A stretch of 64,000 bases of DNA from Janthinobacterium sp. J1-1 (GTDB lineage Bacteria > Pseudomonadota > Gammaproteobacteria > Burkholderiales > Burkholderiaceae_D). A model generated the notes under the pieces. That model did no database searches and had not been told where the DNA came from. It saw only the letters and a list, made by a program, of their open reading frames with translations. Position numbers and translations under genes: made by a program. The stretch covers positions 62,001 through 126,000 of the forward strand of contig NZ_CP132339.1 of NCBI RefSeq assembly GCF_030944405.1. The letters run 5' to 3'. Below, one piece after another: positions 50,954 to 61,005 of this stretch (position 1 is its first letter; each line of letters starts with the position of its first letter).

Positions 50954-51544
50954 TTACAGGCTGCCCTTGGTCGACGGAATGATGCCGGCCGCGCGCTCGT
51001 CGAGCTCGGCAGCCATGCGCAGTGCGCGGCCAAAGGCCTTGAACACGGTTTCGCACTGGTGGTGGGCATTGGTGCCGCGCAAGTTATCGATATGCAGAGT
51101 CACGCCCGCATGGTTGACAAAGCCGCGGAAAAACTCCAGCGTCAGGTCGACGTCGAAGCCGGCGATCATCGCGCGCGTAAACGGAATATGGTATTCGATG
51201 CCCGGGCGGCCCGAGAAATCGAGCACCACGCGCGACAGCGCCTCGTCCAGCGGCACATAGGCGTGGCCGTAGCGGCGGATGCCCTTCTTGTCGCCGATGG
51301 CCTTGGCCACCGCCATGCCCAGGGTGATGCCGACGTCTTCCACCGTATGGTGGTTGTCGATATGCACGTCGCCCGTCGCCGTGATATCGAGGTCGATCAG
51401 GCCGTGGCGGGCGATCTGGTCCAGCATATGGTCGAGGAAGGGCACGCCCGTGTTCAGCTGTTGCTGGCCGGTGCCGTCGAGGTTGATGGCGACGCGAACT
51501 TGCGTCTCGTTGGTGTTGCGCGTGATGTCTGCGGTGCGGTTCAT
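50954..51544 (-). CDS. hisB: Imidazoleglycerol-phosphate dehydratase
   Basis: The 196-residue monofunctional dehydratase starts at 51542-51544 ([16 protein letters not shown]). Manganese-binding motifs [23 protein letters not shown] and [10 protein letters not shown] are conserved. It lacks the phosphatase half of enteric HisB, so the histidinol-phosphate phosphatase must be elsewhere. Confidence 0.96.
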   Translation of the reverse strand: MNRTADITRNTNETQVRVAINLDGTGQQQLNTGVPFLDHMLDQIARHGLIDLDITATGDVHIDNHHTVEDVGITLGMAVAKAIGDKKGIRRYGHAYVPLDEALSRVVLDFSGRPGIEYHIPFTRAMIAGFDVDLTLEFFRGFVNHAGVTLHIDNLRGTNAHHQCETVFKAFGRALRMAAELDERAAGIIPSTKGSL

Positions 51545-51564
51545 GGAGGGACTCTGGCGATTAG

Positions 51565-52659
51565 CTAAACGAGGGATGCCTGGAAGGCATCGTAAAAAAG
51601 GGTGTTTTCTTCGGGGGTGCTGACGCTGACACGCAGGCAATTGGCCAGCACAGCATGCATTTTACTCATATTTTTGATTAAAACCCGGTGGGCAAGCAGT
51701 TTTACGCAAACATCGTCGGCATCAGCCACACGAATCAAGAGAAAATTTGCCTTCGAGGGAAATACCGTCACGCCGGGCAACGCCGCCAGCCTGCCTGCCA
51801 GCGCATCGCGCGCGCGGTTCAGCAAGGCGGCCTGGGCATTGAGCACGTCGAGGTGGTCCAGCGCGAATTCGGCCGCGGCCTGGGTCAGGATATTGACGTT
51901 ATACGGCGGACGCACTTTCTCGAACTGCTCCAGCAGGGCTGGCGCGGCCGACATATAGCCCAGGCGGATGCCGGCCAGGCCCAGCTTCGACACGGTGCGC
52001 ATCACCACCAGGTTGGGAAACTCGGGCAGGCGACCCATGAAGCTGTGCTGCGCGAACGGTTCATACGCTTCGTCGACCACCGCGATGCCGGTGTCGCCGA
52101 GGGCGGCAATGATGCGTTCGATATCGGCGGGCGCGTACAGATTGCCGGTCGGATTGTTCGGGTAGGCCAGGAATACCAGCGCCGGGCGGTGCAGCTCGAT
52201 GGCGGCCAGCATGGCGTCCATGTCGAGCGTGAAATCGTCATTGAGCGGCACGCCGGCAAAGTCCATGCCGGCCAGCTGCGCCGAGCGCCCATACATGACA
52301 AAAGCGGGCACGGGCGCCAGCAGCACGGCACGGCGCGCCGCGCCCTGTTTCGCGCAGGCCATCGCCAGCATGGAAATCAATTCATCGGAGCCATTGCCCA
52401 GGATCACATCGTAACCGGCAGGCACGCCCAGCTTGGCGCAGATGGCCGTCTTCAGGCTGGCGTACGATGGCGGATAACGGTTCAGCACGGCGCCAGCCAG
52501 GCGCACGCCCAGCGCGTCGCGCAAATGCTGCGGCAGCAGATACGGGTTTTCCATCGCATCGAGTTTGACGTAGCCGCTGGCATCGGGCACGTGATACGTG
52601 CCGATGGCTTGCACATCGGCGCGTACCGTGTTCTGGATTAACTGATCGAGGAAAGACAT
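51565..52659 (-). CDS. hisC: Histidinol-phosphate aminotransferase
   Basis: The 364-residue PLP enzyme converts imidazole-acetol phosphate to histidinol phosphate. The motifs [11 protein letters not shown] at the N-terminus, [17 protein letters not shown] and the PLP-lysine segment [12 protein letters not shown] are visible. It lies between the DNA methyltransferase (30 bases upstream) and hisB (20 bases downstream). Confidence 0.95.
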   Translation of the reverse strand: MSFLDQLIQNTVRADVQAIGTYHVPDASGYVKLDAMENPYLLPQHLRDALGVRLAGAVLNRYPPSYASLKTAICAKLGVPAGYDVILGNGSDELISMLAMACAKQGAARRAVLLAPVPAFVMYGRSAQLAGMDFAGVPLNDDFTLDMDAMLAAIELHRPALVFLAYPNNPTGNLYAPADIERIIAALGDTGIAVVDEAYEPFAQHSFMGRLPEFPNLVVMRTVSKLGLAGIRLGYMSAAPALLEQFEKVRPPYNVNILTQAAAEFALDHLDVLNAQAALLNRARDALAGRLAALPGVTVFPSKANFLLIRVADADDVCVKLLAHRVLIKNMSKMHAVLANCLRVSVSTPEENTLFYDAFQASLV

Positions 52660-52689
52660 GCTGCAAACACTCCTGACATGAATGACAAT

Positions 52690-53589
52690 TTAGACGGCGG
52701 CGTCTTCCGGCACGGCGGCGCGGCGGGGTTTCCTGGCCGCGGTCTTTTTGGCGGCCGGCCGGCTGACGGCTTTCTTTTTCGCCGGCGCCGGCGCCGGCGC
52801 CGGTGCATTCTGCTCCAGCTCCAGCGCCGCCAGCCGCTGCTCGATAATGGCGCAGTAATCGGGGTTCAGTTCAAACCCCACGAAATCGCGCCCGCAGCGC
52901 CTGGCCGCCAGCGCCGTGGTGCCGCTGCCCATGAACAGGTCGAGCACCACGCCACCGGGCGGGCACGAGGCCTTCACCATGCGCTCGATGATTTCCAGCG
53001 GCTTCTGGGTCGGATGGTCGGCCCGCTCCGGGTGTTCCTTGTGCAACCGCGACACGCTCCACAAATCCTTCGGGTTGTAGCCCACTTCCAGCCATTTGGC
53101 GCCGATGAAGATCGAGCGCGAACGGGCTTTTTTGGTCGCCGCGTCATACGCGATGCGCACCGCGTCGAGGTCGAAGTAATAGTCCTTGCGCTTGACGAAA
53201 AAGCCGATCGTGTCGTGCACCGACGAAAAGCTGCGCACGCTGCCGCCCATCGACGGCACGCGGCGGTCCCAGATGATTTCATTCATCATCGCCATGCGCT
53301 GTTTCAGCATCACGAAGATCTCGGGCGAAAAGCGCCAGGTGGTGAAAATATACAGGCTGCCGTTGGCTTTCAGCTTGGGCAGCGCCGTATCGATCCACTG
53401 CTCGGTCCAGCGCAGGTAGTCGGCCACCGTCTGCTGGTCCGAGGCATTGCCGTAGTCCTTGCCCAGGTTGTACGGCGGGTCGGTCAGGATCAGGTCGACC
53501 GCGCCATCGGGAATGCGGGCCAGCCCGGCCAGCGCGTCTTCGCACCAGACCCGGTTGAGCCAGTCCTGCGCCGGCGCCGGCGATATCAT
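52690..53589 (-). CDS. Orphan-looking beta-class DNA methyltransferase inserted in the his operon
   Basis: The 299-residue enzyme has the catalytic motif TDPPYNLG (Asp37-Tyr40) before the AdoMet-binding motif [10 protein letters not shown] (about 216-225), the order of beta-class adenine-N6 or cytosine-N4 methyltransferases; a target region separates them and HPTQKP (192-197) precedes motif I. The last 40 residues, rich in Ala, Pro, Lys and Arg, resemble a histone H1-like tail and should bind DNA loosely. The start overlaps the hisD stop by four bases. No restriction endonuclease, specificity subunit or phage gene is near. Its recognition sequence is not predictable. Confidence 0.9.
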   Translation of the reverse strand: MISPAPAQDWLNRVWCEDALAGLARIPDGAVDLILTDPPYNLGKDYGNASDQQTVADYLRWTEQWIDTALPKLKANGSLYIFTTWRFSPEIFVMLKQRMAMMNEIIWDRRVPSMGGSVRSFSSVHDTIGFFVKRKDYYFDLDAVRIAYDAATKKARSRSIFIGAKWLEVGYNPKDLWSVSRLHKEHPERADHPTQKPLEIIERMVKASCPPGGVVLDLFMGSGTTALAARRCGRDFVGFELNPDYCAIIEQRLAALELEQNAPAPAPAPAKKKAVSRPAAKKTAARKPRRAAVPEDAAV

Positions 53590-54908
53590 TGCGGTTTCAA
53601 GCGCAGTTCGGCGCTGCGCGCGTGCGCCTGCAAGCCTTCGCCATAGGCCAGGGTGGCGGCGACCTTGCCCAGGGTTTGCGCGCCGGCTTCGCTGACATGG
53701 ATGATCGACGAGCGCTTCTGGAAGTCATACACGCCCAGCGGCGAGGAAAAACGCGCCGTGCGCGAGGTCGGCAGCACGTGATTGGGGCCGCAGCAATAGT
53801 CGCCCAGCGATTCGGACGAAAAACGGCCGAGGAACATGGCGCCCGCATGGCGGATTTGATCGGCCCACTGCCACGGCTCGTGCGCCGAGATTTCCAGGTG
53901 TTCCGCCGCGATGCTGTTGGCAATCGCGCACGCTTCGTCCATGTCGCGCACCTTGATCAGCGCGCCCCTGTCCTGCAGCGAAGTGCTGATGGTGGCCTGG
54001 CGCGGCATGGTCGGCAGCAGCCTGGCGATGCTTTCCTCGACGCGCGCGATATAGTCCGCGTCCGGGCACAGCAAGATCGCCTGCGCCAGCTCGTCGTGCT
54101 CGGCCTGCGAAAACAGGTCCATCGCCACCCAGTCCGGGTCGGTCGTGCCGTCGCACAGCACCAGGATTTCGGACGGCCCGGCGATCATGTCGATGCCGAC
54201 GATGCCGAACACGCGGCGCTTGGCGGCGGCCACATAGGCGTTGCCGGGGCCGACGATTTTATCCACGGCGGCGATCGTGCGCGTGCCATACGCCAGCGCG
54301 CCGACCGCCTGCGCGCCACCGATGGTGATCACGCGCGTGACGCCGGCAATCGCGGCGGCCGCCAGCACCATCTGGTTCTTGATGCCGTCCGGCGTCGGTA
54401 CCACCATGATGATCTCGGCCACGCCCGCCACCTGCGCGGGAATCGCGTTCATCAGCACCGACGAAGGATAGGCGGCCTTGCCGCCCGGCACATAGATGCC
54501 GACCCGGTCCAGCGGCGTGATCTTCTGGCCCAGCACCGTGCCGTCAGCTTCGGTGTAGGTAAAGCCTTTCAGCTCGTCGCGCTGGCGTTCGTGGAACACG
54601 CGGATGCGCTGCGCGGCGACCTGCAGCGCTTCGCGCTGGGCCGACGGCAAGCCGTTCAGGGCCGCCTGCAGCTCGGCTTGCGAGATGTCGAAGGCCGCCA
54701 TTTCGGCCGCGCCGCCATGCGGGATGCGGTCGAAACGGTTGGTGTATTCCAGCACGGCGGCGTCGCCGCGCGTTTTCACGTCGGCCAGGATTTTCGTGAC
54801 CGACGTTTCAATCGCTTCATCGGTGCCCGCTTCGAACGCCAGCAGCGTGTCGAGCGACTGTTGAAAGCCATCCTGGCTTGAATCGAGCTTGCGTATCTGT
54901 ATCGGCAT
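53586..54908 (-). CDS. hisD: Histidinol dehydrogenase
   Basis: The 440-residue zinc enzyme performs the last two oxidations of histidinol to histidine using NAD. Signature [17 protein letters not shown] and [12 protein letters not shown], the zinc-binding QAEHDE segment and the C-terminal HAR motif are visible. It lies 29 bases after hisG and overlaps the methyltransferase start. Confidence 0.96.
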   Translation of the reverse strand: MPIQIRKLDSSQDGFQQSLDTLLAFEAGTDEAIETSVTKILADVKTRGDAAVLEYTNRFDRIPHGGAAEMAAFDISQAELQAALNGLPSAQREALQVAAQRIRVFHERQRDELKGFTYTEADGTVLGQKITPLDRVGIYVPGGKAAYPSSVLMNAIPAQVAGVAEIIMVVPTPDGIKNQMVLAAAAIAGVTRVITIGGAQAVGALAYGTRTIAAVDKIVGPGNAYVAAAKRRVFGIVGIDMIAGPSEILVLCDGTTDPDWVAMDLFSQAEHDELAQAILLCPDADYIARVEESIARLLPTMPRQATISTSLQDRGALIKVRDMDEACAIANSIAAEHLEISAHEPWQWADQIRHAGAMFLGRFSSESLGDYCCGPNHVLPTSRTARFSSPLGVYDFQKRSSIIHVSEAGAQTLGKVAATLAYGEGLQAHARSAELRLKPQ

Positions 54909-54937
54909 GATGATCTTCCTGCTTGTTCCGGTGCGTG

Positions 54938-55603
54938 TTACTTGGCTTGCGAGGCGCGTTCAAACGCCTCGATGATCGGCTGCAAGCGCTCGCGCTTGAG
55001 TTTCAAGGCCGCCTGGTTGACCACCAGGCGCGACGAGATTTCCATGATGTGTTCGACTTCCACCAGGTTGTTCGCGCGCAGGGTGCTGCCGGTGCTCACC
55101 AGATCGACGATGGCGTCGGACAGGCCGACCAGCGGCGCCAGTTCCATCGAGCCATACAGCTTGATCAGGTCGACGTGCACGCCCTTGGCGGCAAAGTGCT
55201 CGCGCGCCGTGTGCACGAACTTGGTGGCCACCCGCAGGCGCGCGCCCTGGTGCACGGCTTTTTCGTAGTCGAAGCCGGCCTGCACCGCGACCGACATGCG
55301 GCAGGCGGCGATATTCAGGTCGATCGGCTGGTACAGGCCTTCGCCGCCGTGTTCCAGCAGCACGTCCTTGCCGGCGACGCCGAAGTCGGCCGCGCCATAC
55401 TGCACATAGGTTGGCACGTCGCTGGCGCGCACGATGATCACGCGCACGTTCGGATCGTTGGTCGGCAAAATCAGCTTGCGCGAGGTTTCCGGGTTTTCCA
55501 GCACGCGGATGCCGGCCGCTTCCAGCAGCGGCATGGTGTCGTCGAAAATGCGGCCCTTGGACAGCGCCAGGATCAGCTGCGAGTCGTTGTTCAAACCATT
55601 CAT
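54938..55603 (-). CDS. hisG: ATP phosphoribosyltransferase, short form
   Basis: The 221-residue protein is the catalytic subunit of the first committed step (ATP + PRPP). It has the N-terminal [22 protein letters not shown] and the PRPP-binding [10 protein letters not shown] motif. It lacks the C-terminal regulatory domain of long HisG, so it should need HisZ for activity and feedback by histidine; hisZ is not in this window. It starts 13 bases after the murA stop. Confidence 0.95.
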   Translation of the reverse strand: MNGLNNDSQLILALSKGRIFDDTMPLLEAAGIRVLENPETSRKLILPTNDPNVRVIIVRASDVPTYVQYGAADFGVAGKDVLLEHGGEGLYQPIDLNIAACRMSVAVQAGFDYEKAVHQGARLRVATKFVHTAREHFAAKGVHVDLIKLYGSMELAPLVGLSDAIVDLVSTGSTLRANNLVEVEHIMEISSRLVVNQAALKLKRERLQPIIEAFERASQAK

Positions 55604-55616
55604 GTTCTTGTCTTCT

Positions 55617-56867
55617 TTATTTGATGCGCACGATGTTCGCGCCGACCGCGGACAATTTCACTTCCATGCGGTCGTAACCGCGGTCGAGGTGATAGATGCG
55701 GTCGATCAGGGTTTCGCCGTCGGCCGCCAGGGCCGCGATCACCAGCGAGGCCGAGGCGCGCAGGTCGGTCGCCATCACGGGCGCGCCGCGCAGCTGCTTG
55801 ACGCCGGCGATGATGGCCGTATTGCCTTCGATGGTGATGTCGGCGCCCAGGCGGTTCATTTCCTGCACGTGCATGAAACGGTTTTCAAAGATGGTTTCGG
55901 TGACGCGGCTGGCGCCATTGGCGATCGTGTTGACGGCCATGAACTGCGCCTGCATGTCGGTCGGGAAACCCGGGTATTCGGTGGTGCGGAAACTGACCGG
56001 GTTCGGACGGGCCGACATTTCGGCGCGGATCCAGTCGGCGCCAAAGGTCATTGTCAGGCCCATCGCGCGCAATTTGTCGAGCGCCGCGTCGAGGATGTCG
56101 GTGCGCACATTGCGCAGGGTGATGTCGCCGCCGGTGGCCGCCACCGCGCACAAGAAGGTGCCGGTTTCGATACGGTCGGCAATCACCGCGTGGGCCGCGC
56201 CATGCAGCTCGGCCACGCCCTGGATCACCAGGCGGCTGGTGCCGATGCCGTCGATCTTCGCGCCCATCGCCACCAGCAGGTTGGCCAGGTCCGTCACTTC
56301 CGGCTCGCAGGCGGCGTTTTCCAGGATGGTCTCGCCCTGCGCCAGGGTCGCGGCCATCAGCAGGTTTTCGGTACCGGTGACGGTGATCATGTCGGTCACG
56401 ATGCGCGCACCCTTGAGCTTGGCGCACTTGGCGTAGATATAGCCCGCTTCGATACGGATCTCGGCGCCCAGCGCTTCGAGGCCCTTGATATGCTGGTCGA
56501 CCGGACGCGAACCGATGGCGCAGCCGCCCGGCAGCGACACTTTCGCTTCGCCGAAGCGCGCCAGCAATGGCCCCAGCACCAGGATCGAGGCGCGCATGGT
56601 TTTCACCAGGTCATACGGCGCTTCCAGGCTGGTGATGGCGCTGCCATTGAGCACCACGCGGTCGCCGTCCTGCTGCACTTTCAAGCCCGTCTGGCCCAGC
56701 AATTTGAGCATGGTGGCGACATCGTGCAGGTGCGGCACGTTCGACAGTTCCAGGTCGCCGGCGGTCAAGAGACCCGCGCACAGGATGGGCAGGGCGGCGT
56801 TCTTGGCGCCGGAGATGGCGATGTCGCCGTTCAGGCGGTTGCCGCCGTTGATCAGGAGCTTGTCCAT
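55617..56867 (-). CDS. murA: UDP-N-acetylglucosamine 1-carboxyvinyltransferase
   Basis: The 416-residue enzyme adds enolpyruvyl from PEP to UDP-GlcNAc, the first step of peptidoglycan precursor synthesis. It starts [27 protein letters not shown] and holds the catalytic cysteine Cys116 in [13 protein letters not shown], the fosfomycin target. It begins three bases after the BolA-type gene, with AAGGA inside that gene's end. Confidence 0.96.
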   Translation of the reverse strand: MDKLLINGGNRLNGDIAISGAKNAALPILCAGLLTAGDLELSNVPHLHDVATMLKLLGQTGLKVQQDGDRVVLNGSAITSLEAPYDLVKTMRASILVLGPLLARFGEAKVSLPGGCAIGSRPVDQHIKGLEALGAEIRIEAGYIYAKCAKLKGARIVTDMITVTGTENLLMAATLAQGETILENAACEPEVTDLANLLVAMGAKIDGIGTSRLVIQGVAELHGAAHAVIADRIETGTFLCAVAATGGDITLRNVRTDILDAALDKLRAMGLTMTFGADWIRAEMSARPNPVSFRTTEYPGFPTDMQAQFMAVNTIANGASRVTETIFENRFMHVQEMNRLGADITIEGNTAIIAGVKQLRGAPVMATDLRASASLVIAALAADGETLIDRIYHLDRGYDRMEVKLSAVGANIVRIK

Positions 56868-56870
56868 GGC

Positions 56871-57107
56871 TTATCCTTGGTATTCTTCAGGGGTCAGGGT
56901 TTTCATCGACAGCGCGTGGATTTCTTCGCGCATGCGGTCGCCCAGCGCCGCGTAGACGATCTGGTGGCGCTGGATCAAACGCTTGCCGGCAAACGCGGGC
57001 GAGACAATGATGGCCTGGAAGTGCTGGCCGTCGCCCTCCACTTCGAGGTGGGTGCATTCGAGGCCGGCTTGCAGGTAGCCGTGGATCAGTTCTGGTGTGG
57101 TGGTCAC
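56871..57107 (-). CDS. BolA/IbaG-family protein
   Basis: The 78-residue protein starts at GTG 57105-57107 with AAGGA six bases upstream. The pattern LECTHLEVEGDGQHFQAIIVSPAFAGKRLIQRHQIVYAALGDRM matches the BolA/YrbA (IbaG) family, including FxGKRLIxRHQxVY. In E. coli ibaG lies between mlaB and murA, the same order as here. Members act with glutaredoxins in iron-sulfur or stress physiology. Confidence 0.92.
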   Translation of the reverse strand: MTTTPELIHGYLQAGLECTHLEVEGDGQHFQAIIVSPAFAGKRLIQRHQIVYAALGDRMREEIHALSMKTLTPEEYQG

Positions 57108-57146
57108 GATAAGTCCTTGGAGATTTGAATTGGGTCGTAAATAGTA

Positions 57147-57908
57147 TTAATGACGCAGGCGGTAGCCGCTTTTCAGCAGGCGGATCGAGGCGAACGCCAG
57201 GATCACCAGGAAGCCGGCGACAATCGACACGCTCAGCCACGGATTGACGTCGGAGGTGCCGAAGAAGCCATAGCGGAAGCCGTCGATCATGTAGAAGAAG
57301 GGGTTCAGGTGCGACACCGTCTGCCACAGCGCGGGCAGGGAATGGATCGAATAGAACACGCCCGACAGGAACGTGGCGGGCACGATCAAAAAGTTCTGGA
57401 AGGCGGCCAGCTGGTCGAATTTCTCGGCCCAGATGCCGGCGATCAGGCCCATGGTGCCCAGCAGGGCGGCGCCCAGGAAGGCAAACACGATGATCCACAG
57501 CGGCGCCACGAACGACAGGTCGGCGAACCAGCAGGTGATGGCGAACACGCCGAAGCCCACCGCCAGGCCGCGCGCGACCGAAGCGAGTACATACGCTGAA
57601 AAGATTTCCCAGTGCGACAAGGGGGTCAGCAGCACGAACACCAGGTTGCCGGTGATCTTAGACTGGATCAGCGAGGACGAGGAGTTGGCGAACGCGTTTT
57701 GCAGCACGCTCATCATCACCAGGCCGGGAATCAGAAAGGCGGTGTAGCTGACGCCGGGACTCGGTTCGACGCGCCCGTCCAGTACATGGCCGAACACCAG
57801 CAGGTACAGCATCGAGGTCAGCACGGGGGCGGCCACGGTTTGCGTCGCCACTTTCCAGAAGCGCAAGGTCTCTTTATAGACGAGGGTGCGAAAGCCTGAC
57901 GACATCAT
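57147..57908 (-). CDS. ABC-2 type transporter permease (YadH-like)
   Basis: The 253-residue membrane protein has six hydrophobic segments and the ABC-2 motif PATFLSGVFYSIHSLPALWQTVSHLNPFFYMIDGFRYGFFG. With the upstream ATPase it forms an exporter. Its start overlaps the ATPase stop by four bases. The substrate is unknown; placement between mla and murA genes suggests an envelope component. Confidence 0.9.
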   Translation of the reverse strand: MMSSGFRTLVYKETLRFWKVATQTVAAPVLTSMLYLLVFGHVLDGRVEPSPGVSYTAFLIPGLVMMSVLQNAFANSSSSLIQSKITGNLVFVLLTPLSHWEIFSAYVLASVARGLAVGFGVFAITCWFADLSFVAPLWIIVFAFLGAALLGTMGLIAGIWAEKFDQLAAFQNFLIVPATFLSGVFYSIHSLPALWQTVSHLNPFFYMIDGFRYGFFGTSDVNPWLSVSIVAGFLVILAFASIRLLKSGYRLRH

Positions 57909-58822
57909 ACGGTACCTTTATCCATGATCTGCAAGAAGATATCTTCCAGGTCAGCTTGTTGCAATTGCATTTCATCGATCACGGCGCCCGACTCGCGCAG
58001 GCGGGCCAGGATCTGTTCGACTTCGCTGTAGTCGTTCACGCGCAGGCTGAACTTGTTCGGCGCCTGCTGCTCTTCGGGGTGCAGTACCAGGTGGCGCAGA
58101 TCGGCCGGCAGGCTGCCGTGCAGCAGGTGTACCTGCAGCTGCGAGCCGGCGATGCGGCGGATCAGGGCCGACATGGTGTCGAGCGCCACCACCTTGCCGG
58201 TTTTCAGCATGGCCACGCGCTGGCACATGGCTTGCGCCTCTTCCAGGTAGTGGGTAGTCAAGACCACCGTGTGGCCGCCTTCGCGGTTCAGGCGCGAGAT
58301 GAATTTCCACAGGGTCTGGCGCAGTTCCACGTCGACGCCGGCGGTCGGCTCGTCGAGCACGATCACGGGCGGCTTGTGCACCAGCGCCTGGGCCACCAGC
58401 ACGCGGCGCTTCATGCCGCCCGACAGCGCGCGCATATTGGTGTCGGCCTTGCCGGTCAGGTCGAGGTTTTCCATCACCTCGTCGATCCACTTGTCGTTGT
58501 TCGGCAGGCCGAAGTAGCCGGACTGCAGGCGCAAGGTTTCGCGCACCGTGAAGAAGGGATCGAACACCAGTTCCTGCGGCACCACGCCGACGCTGCGGCG
58601 GGCATTGCGGAAGTCGGTGACCACGTCGTGGCCCTGGATGGTGACGCTGCCGGCGTCCGGCCGTATCAGGCCGGCGATGATGGAAATAAGGGTGGTCTTG
58701 CCGGCGCCGTTGGGACCGAGCAGGCCGAAAAATTCGCCCTCCTCGATCGCCAGCGAGACGCCGCCCAGCGCCTTGAGCGATTTATAGCTCTTTTCGACAT
58801 TCGTGATTTGAATTGCGGTCAT
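57905..58822 (-). CDS. ABC transporter ATP-binding protein (YadG-like)
   Basis: The 305-residue protein has Walker A GPNGAGKTT near residue 36, signature LSGGMKRRV, Walker B VIVLDEPTAGVD and H-loop TTHYLEEA. The C-terminal 75 residues (with VNDYSEVEQILARL and LEDIFLQIM) are the usual YadG extension. It drives the ABC-2 exporter. A 199-base gap separates it from mlaB, where an internal promoter could lie. Confidence 0.92.
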   Translation of the reverse strand: MTAIQITNVEKSYKSLKALGGVSLAIEEGEFFGLLGPNGAGKTTLISIIAGLIRPDAGSVTIQGHDVVTDFRNARRSVGVVPQELVFDPFFTVRETLRLQSGYFGLPNNDKWIDEVMENLDLTGKADTNMRALSGGMKRRVLVAQALVHKPPVIVLDEPTAGVDVELRQTLWKFISRLNREGGHTVVLTTHYLEEAQAMCQRVAMLKTGKVVALDTMSALIRRIAGSQLQVHLLHGSLPADLRHLVLHPEEQQAPNKFSLRVNDYSEVEQILARLRESGAVIDEMQLQQADLEDIFLQIMDKGTV

Positions 58823-59021
58823 GTGCTTGTGTTCTGGTGTGATGCGCCGCTTGCCGGAGTAAGGTCAGGCCGACAGGCCGGTGCCGGGCGCCGTCTTCTG
58901 TTGAAGGTGGCGCAACAGTCAATTATAGTTGGAAAATTCGTGGAACACTTGGAGATCAGTCCGGCGGCGCTGCTGCACGGCCGGCCTGATAACTACTGCT
59001 GATGCGGGGAGCGGGACAGGA

Positions 59022-59369
59022 TCAATGATGATGCAGGTCGGACGGGCTGCGCGCGGCGTGCGCGCCGGCAGTGCCACAGTCGTCGGCCGACAGCGTGCTC
59101 GACACGAGCGAGCAGACGCCATACAGCTTGGTCAGGTTTTTCAGGTTGGTCGGCAGGTTGTTCAGCTCCAGCACGGCGCCCGCTTCCTGTGCCGCGCGCT
59201 GCCACGTCAGCATGACCGACACGGCCGCCGAATCGACGGCCTTGACATTGCGCAGGTCAAACCTGGTCTGGCCCGAGCGGATCGCGTCCAGCCCCTGCTC
59301 CAACGCCGAAGTGGCGTTGTGCACGGTCAGGGAGGTCAAGGACTGCAAGGTGTCGAGAGGGTCTGGCAT
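59022..59369 (-). CDS. mlaB: STAS-domain lipid asymmetry protein
   Basis: The 115-residue protein begins MPDPLDTLQSLTSLTVHNATSALEQGLDAIRSG, has the STAS motif FDLRNVKAVDSAAVSVMLTWQRAA with the Ser-Ala-Ala segment, and ends in an extra tail with three histidines. MlaB binds the MlaF ATPase in the inner-membrane complex MlaFEDB. It follows mlaC by 47 bases. Confidence 0.88.
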   Translation of the reverse strand: MPDPLDTLQSLTSLTVHNATSALEQGLDAIRSGQTRFDLRNVKAVDSAAVSVMLTWQRAAQEAGAVLELNNLPTNLKNLTKLYGVCSLVSSTLSADDCGTAGAHAARSPSDLHHH

Positions 59370-59416
59370 GGCGTCGGGCTGCGCTGGTCGGGTGCTGGAG
59401 CTAGTATGATAGCCGA

Positions 59417-60052
59417 TTATTTGGCTTTGGCCGCAGGACGCGAGGCCAGCGCCTTGTTTTTGTCGGCCAGGGTCTTGATCAGGCCATCGATGCCGCCCTT
59501 GCTGATTTCGCTGTTGAAGCTGCTTTTGTAGGTTTCCACCAGCCAGGCGCCCATCACGTTGATGTCATAGATCTTCCAGCCGGCAGGCGACTTGGCCACG
59601 CGGTAGTTCAGCAAGACTGGTTCGCCACGGGCGACATTGACCTGCGAACGCACTTCCACTTCGGTATCGTCGGGGCTGGCGCGCAGCGGCTTGAAGTCCA
59701 CGGTTTCATTCTTGATCTGCGACAGGGCGCCCGAATAGGTGTACACCAGCAGGGTACGGAACTCGGCCGACAGGCGCTGCTGCTGGTCCGGCGTGGCGGT
59801 ACGCCAGTGACGGCCGGCGGCCAGCGAGGTCATGCGCTGGAAATCCACGTATGGCAGGATCTTGGTTTCCACCAGCTGGTTGACGCGGTTGATGTCGCCG
59901 GCCTGAATGCCCTTGTCGGCCTTGGCCGTGTCGATCACGTCCTGGCTGATGCGTTTGACCAGCGCGTCCGGCGCTTCGGTGGCGGGTGCGGCCTGGGCGG
60001 CGGTGGCAAAGGCGATGGTGGCCATCGCCAGCAATTGTTTCATCAATTTCAT
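59417..60052 (-). CDS. mlaC: Periplasmic phospholipid-binding protein MlaC
   Basis: The 211-residue protein starts at 60050-60052 (MKLMKQLLAMATIAFATAAQA, signal peptide), with AAAGGT about seven bases upstream. The MlaC fold motifs LPYVDFQRMTSLAAGRHWR, FRTLLVYTYSGAL and WKIYDINVMGAWLVETYKSSF are present. It shuttles phospholipids between outer-membrane MlaA and inner-membrane MlaFEDB. Confidence 0.95.
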   Translation of the reverse strand: MKLMKQLLAMATIAFATAAQAAPATEAPDALVKRISQDVIDTAKADKGIQAGDINRVNQLVETKILPYVDFQRMTSLAAGRHWRTATPDQQQRLSAEFRTLLVYTYSGALSQIKNETVDFKPLRASPDDTEVEVRSQVNVARGEPVLLNYRVAKSPAGWKIYDINVMGAWLVETYKSSFNSEISKGGIDGLIKTLADKNKALASRPAAKAK

Positions 60053-60129
60053 GGGTCTACCTTTCTGGTGGTGTTGCCAGCCGCAGGAGGCCAACAGGCG
60101 CTCGCTGCGGTGCTTGCGGTATGGCTAGT

Positions 60130-61005
60130 TTACTCTGAGGTCGTGGTCTCGGCGGCAACAGTATTGCTACCAGATGTTACGGGCTCCAGGGTGACGACGG
60201 GTGCCACTGGCGCCGGCTCGCTAGCGACTGGCGCCAGTTTCACGTCATCTTCCTCATCGATCGCGCTGCTGTCGTTTTTCGGTGCTTTCTGGTCGCGGCG
60301 GTCGGTGTCGCCATCGAAGACCTTGCTTTCGCGCGCTTGCAGGTAGCCGTCGCGGATGAACTCGTAACGGTCCAGCGCCGCCGCTTCCATCAGGTTGGTC
60401 GCGTCGAGATAGGCGGCGCGCTTGTCGACGATGCGCGTAAACGTGCCGATATTGCGCACATTGGTCGGATCCTTGTAGCGCCATGGGTCGCCGACGACAT
60501 CGAGCGGGAGGGCGACGGTGTCGCGCATGGTCGACGGCCCCATCAGCGGCAGCACCACGTAAGGGCCGGGGCTGACGCCGTACCAGCCCAGGGTCTGGCC
60601 GAAGTCTTCATTGTGTTTCGGCACGCCTGCTTGCGAGGCGATGTCGATCAGGCCCAGGATACCGAAAGTCGAGTTCATCGTGACGCGCACGATGTCCTGC
60701 AGGCCCGCCTCGCCCTTGCCTTGCGCCAGATTGTTGGCGGCGCTCCAGACATCGGACAAGTTGCCGAAGAAATTGCTCACGCCGGTCTGCACGAACGATG
60801 GCAGCACGTTCTTGTAGGCGGTGGCGACCGGTTTCAAGGCCACTTCATCGACTTTGTCGTTGAACTTGAACATGGCGCGGTTGTAACCCTCCAACGGGTC
60901 GCGCGGGTTGCCGCTGCTGGCGCAGGCGCTCAGGGTGGCGGCGATGGCCAGCATCAGGGCGATACGGCCCGCATTTGCTACAGTATTCATGTTCGACTCG
61001 CTCAT
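60130..61005 (-). CDS. mlaA: Outer-membrane lipoprotein VacJ/MlaA
   Basis: The 291-residue protein has a lipoprotein signal with lipobox LSAC (Cys28) and the MlaA core RDPLEGYNRAMFKFNDKVD, DFGQTLGWYGVSPGPYVVLPLMGPSTMRD and DRYEFIRDGYL. It removes phospholipids from the outer leaflet. A C-terminal 65-residue extension rich in Asp, Pro, Val and Thr exceeds the usual length and may be a periplasmic spacer. AAGGA six bases upstream supports the first ATG. It overlaps mlaD by four bases. Confidence 0.95.
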   Translation of the reverse strand: MSESNMNTVANAGRIALMLAIAATLSACASSGNPRDPLEGYNRAMFKFNDKVDEVALKPVATAYKNVLPSFVQTGVSNFFGNLSDVWSAANNLAQGKGEAGLQDIVRVTMNSTFGILGLIDIASQAGVPKHNEDFGQTLGWYGVSPGPYVVLPLMGPSTMRDTVALPLDVVGDPWRYKDPTNVRNIGTFTRIVDKRAAYLDATNLMEAAALDRYEFIRDGYLQARESKVFDGDTDRRDQKAPKNDSSAIDEEDDVKLAPVASEPAPVAPVVTLEPVTSGSNTVAAETTTSE

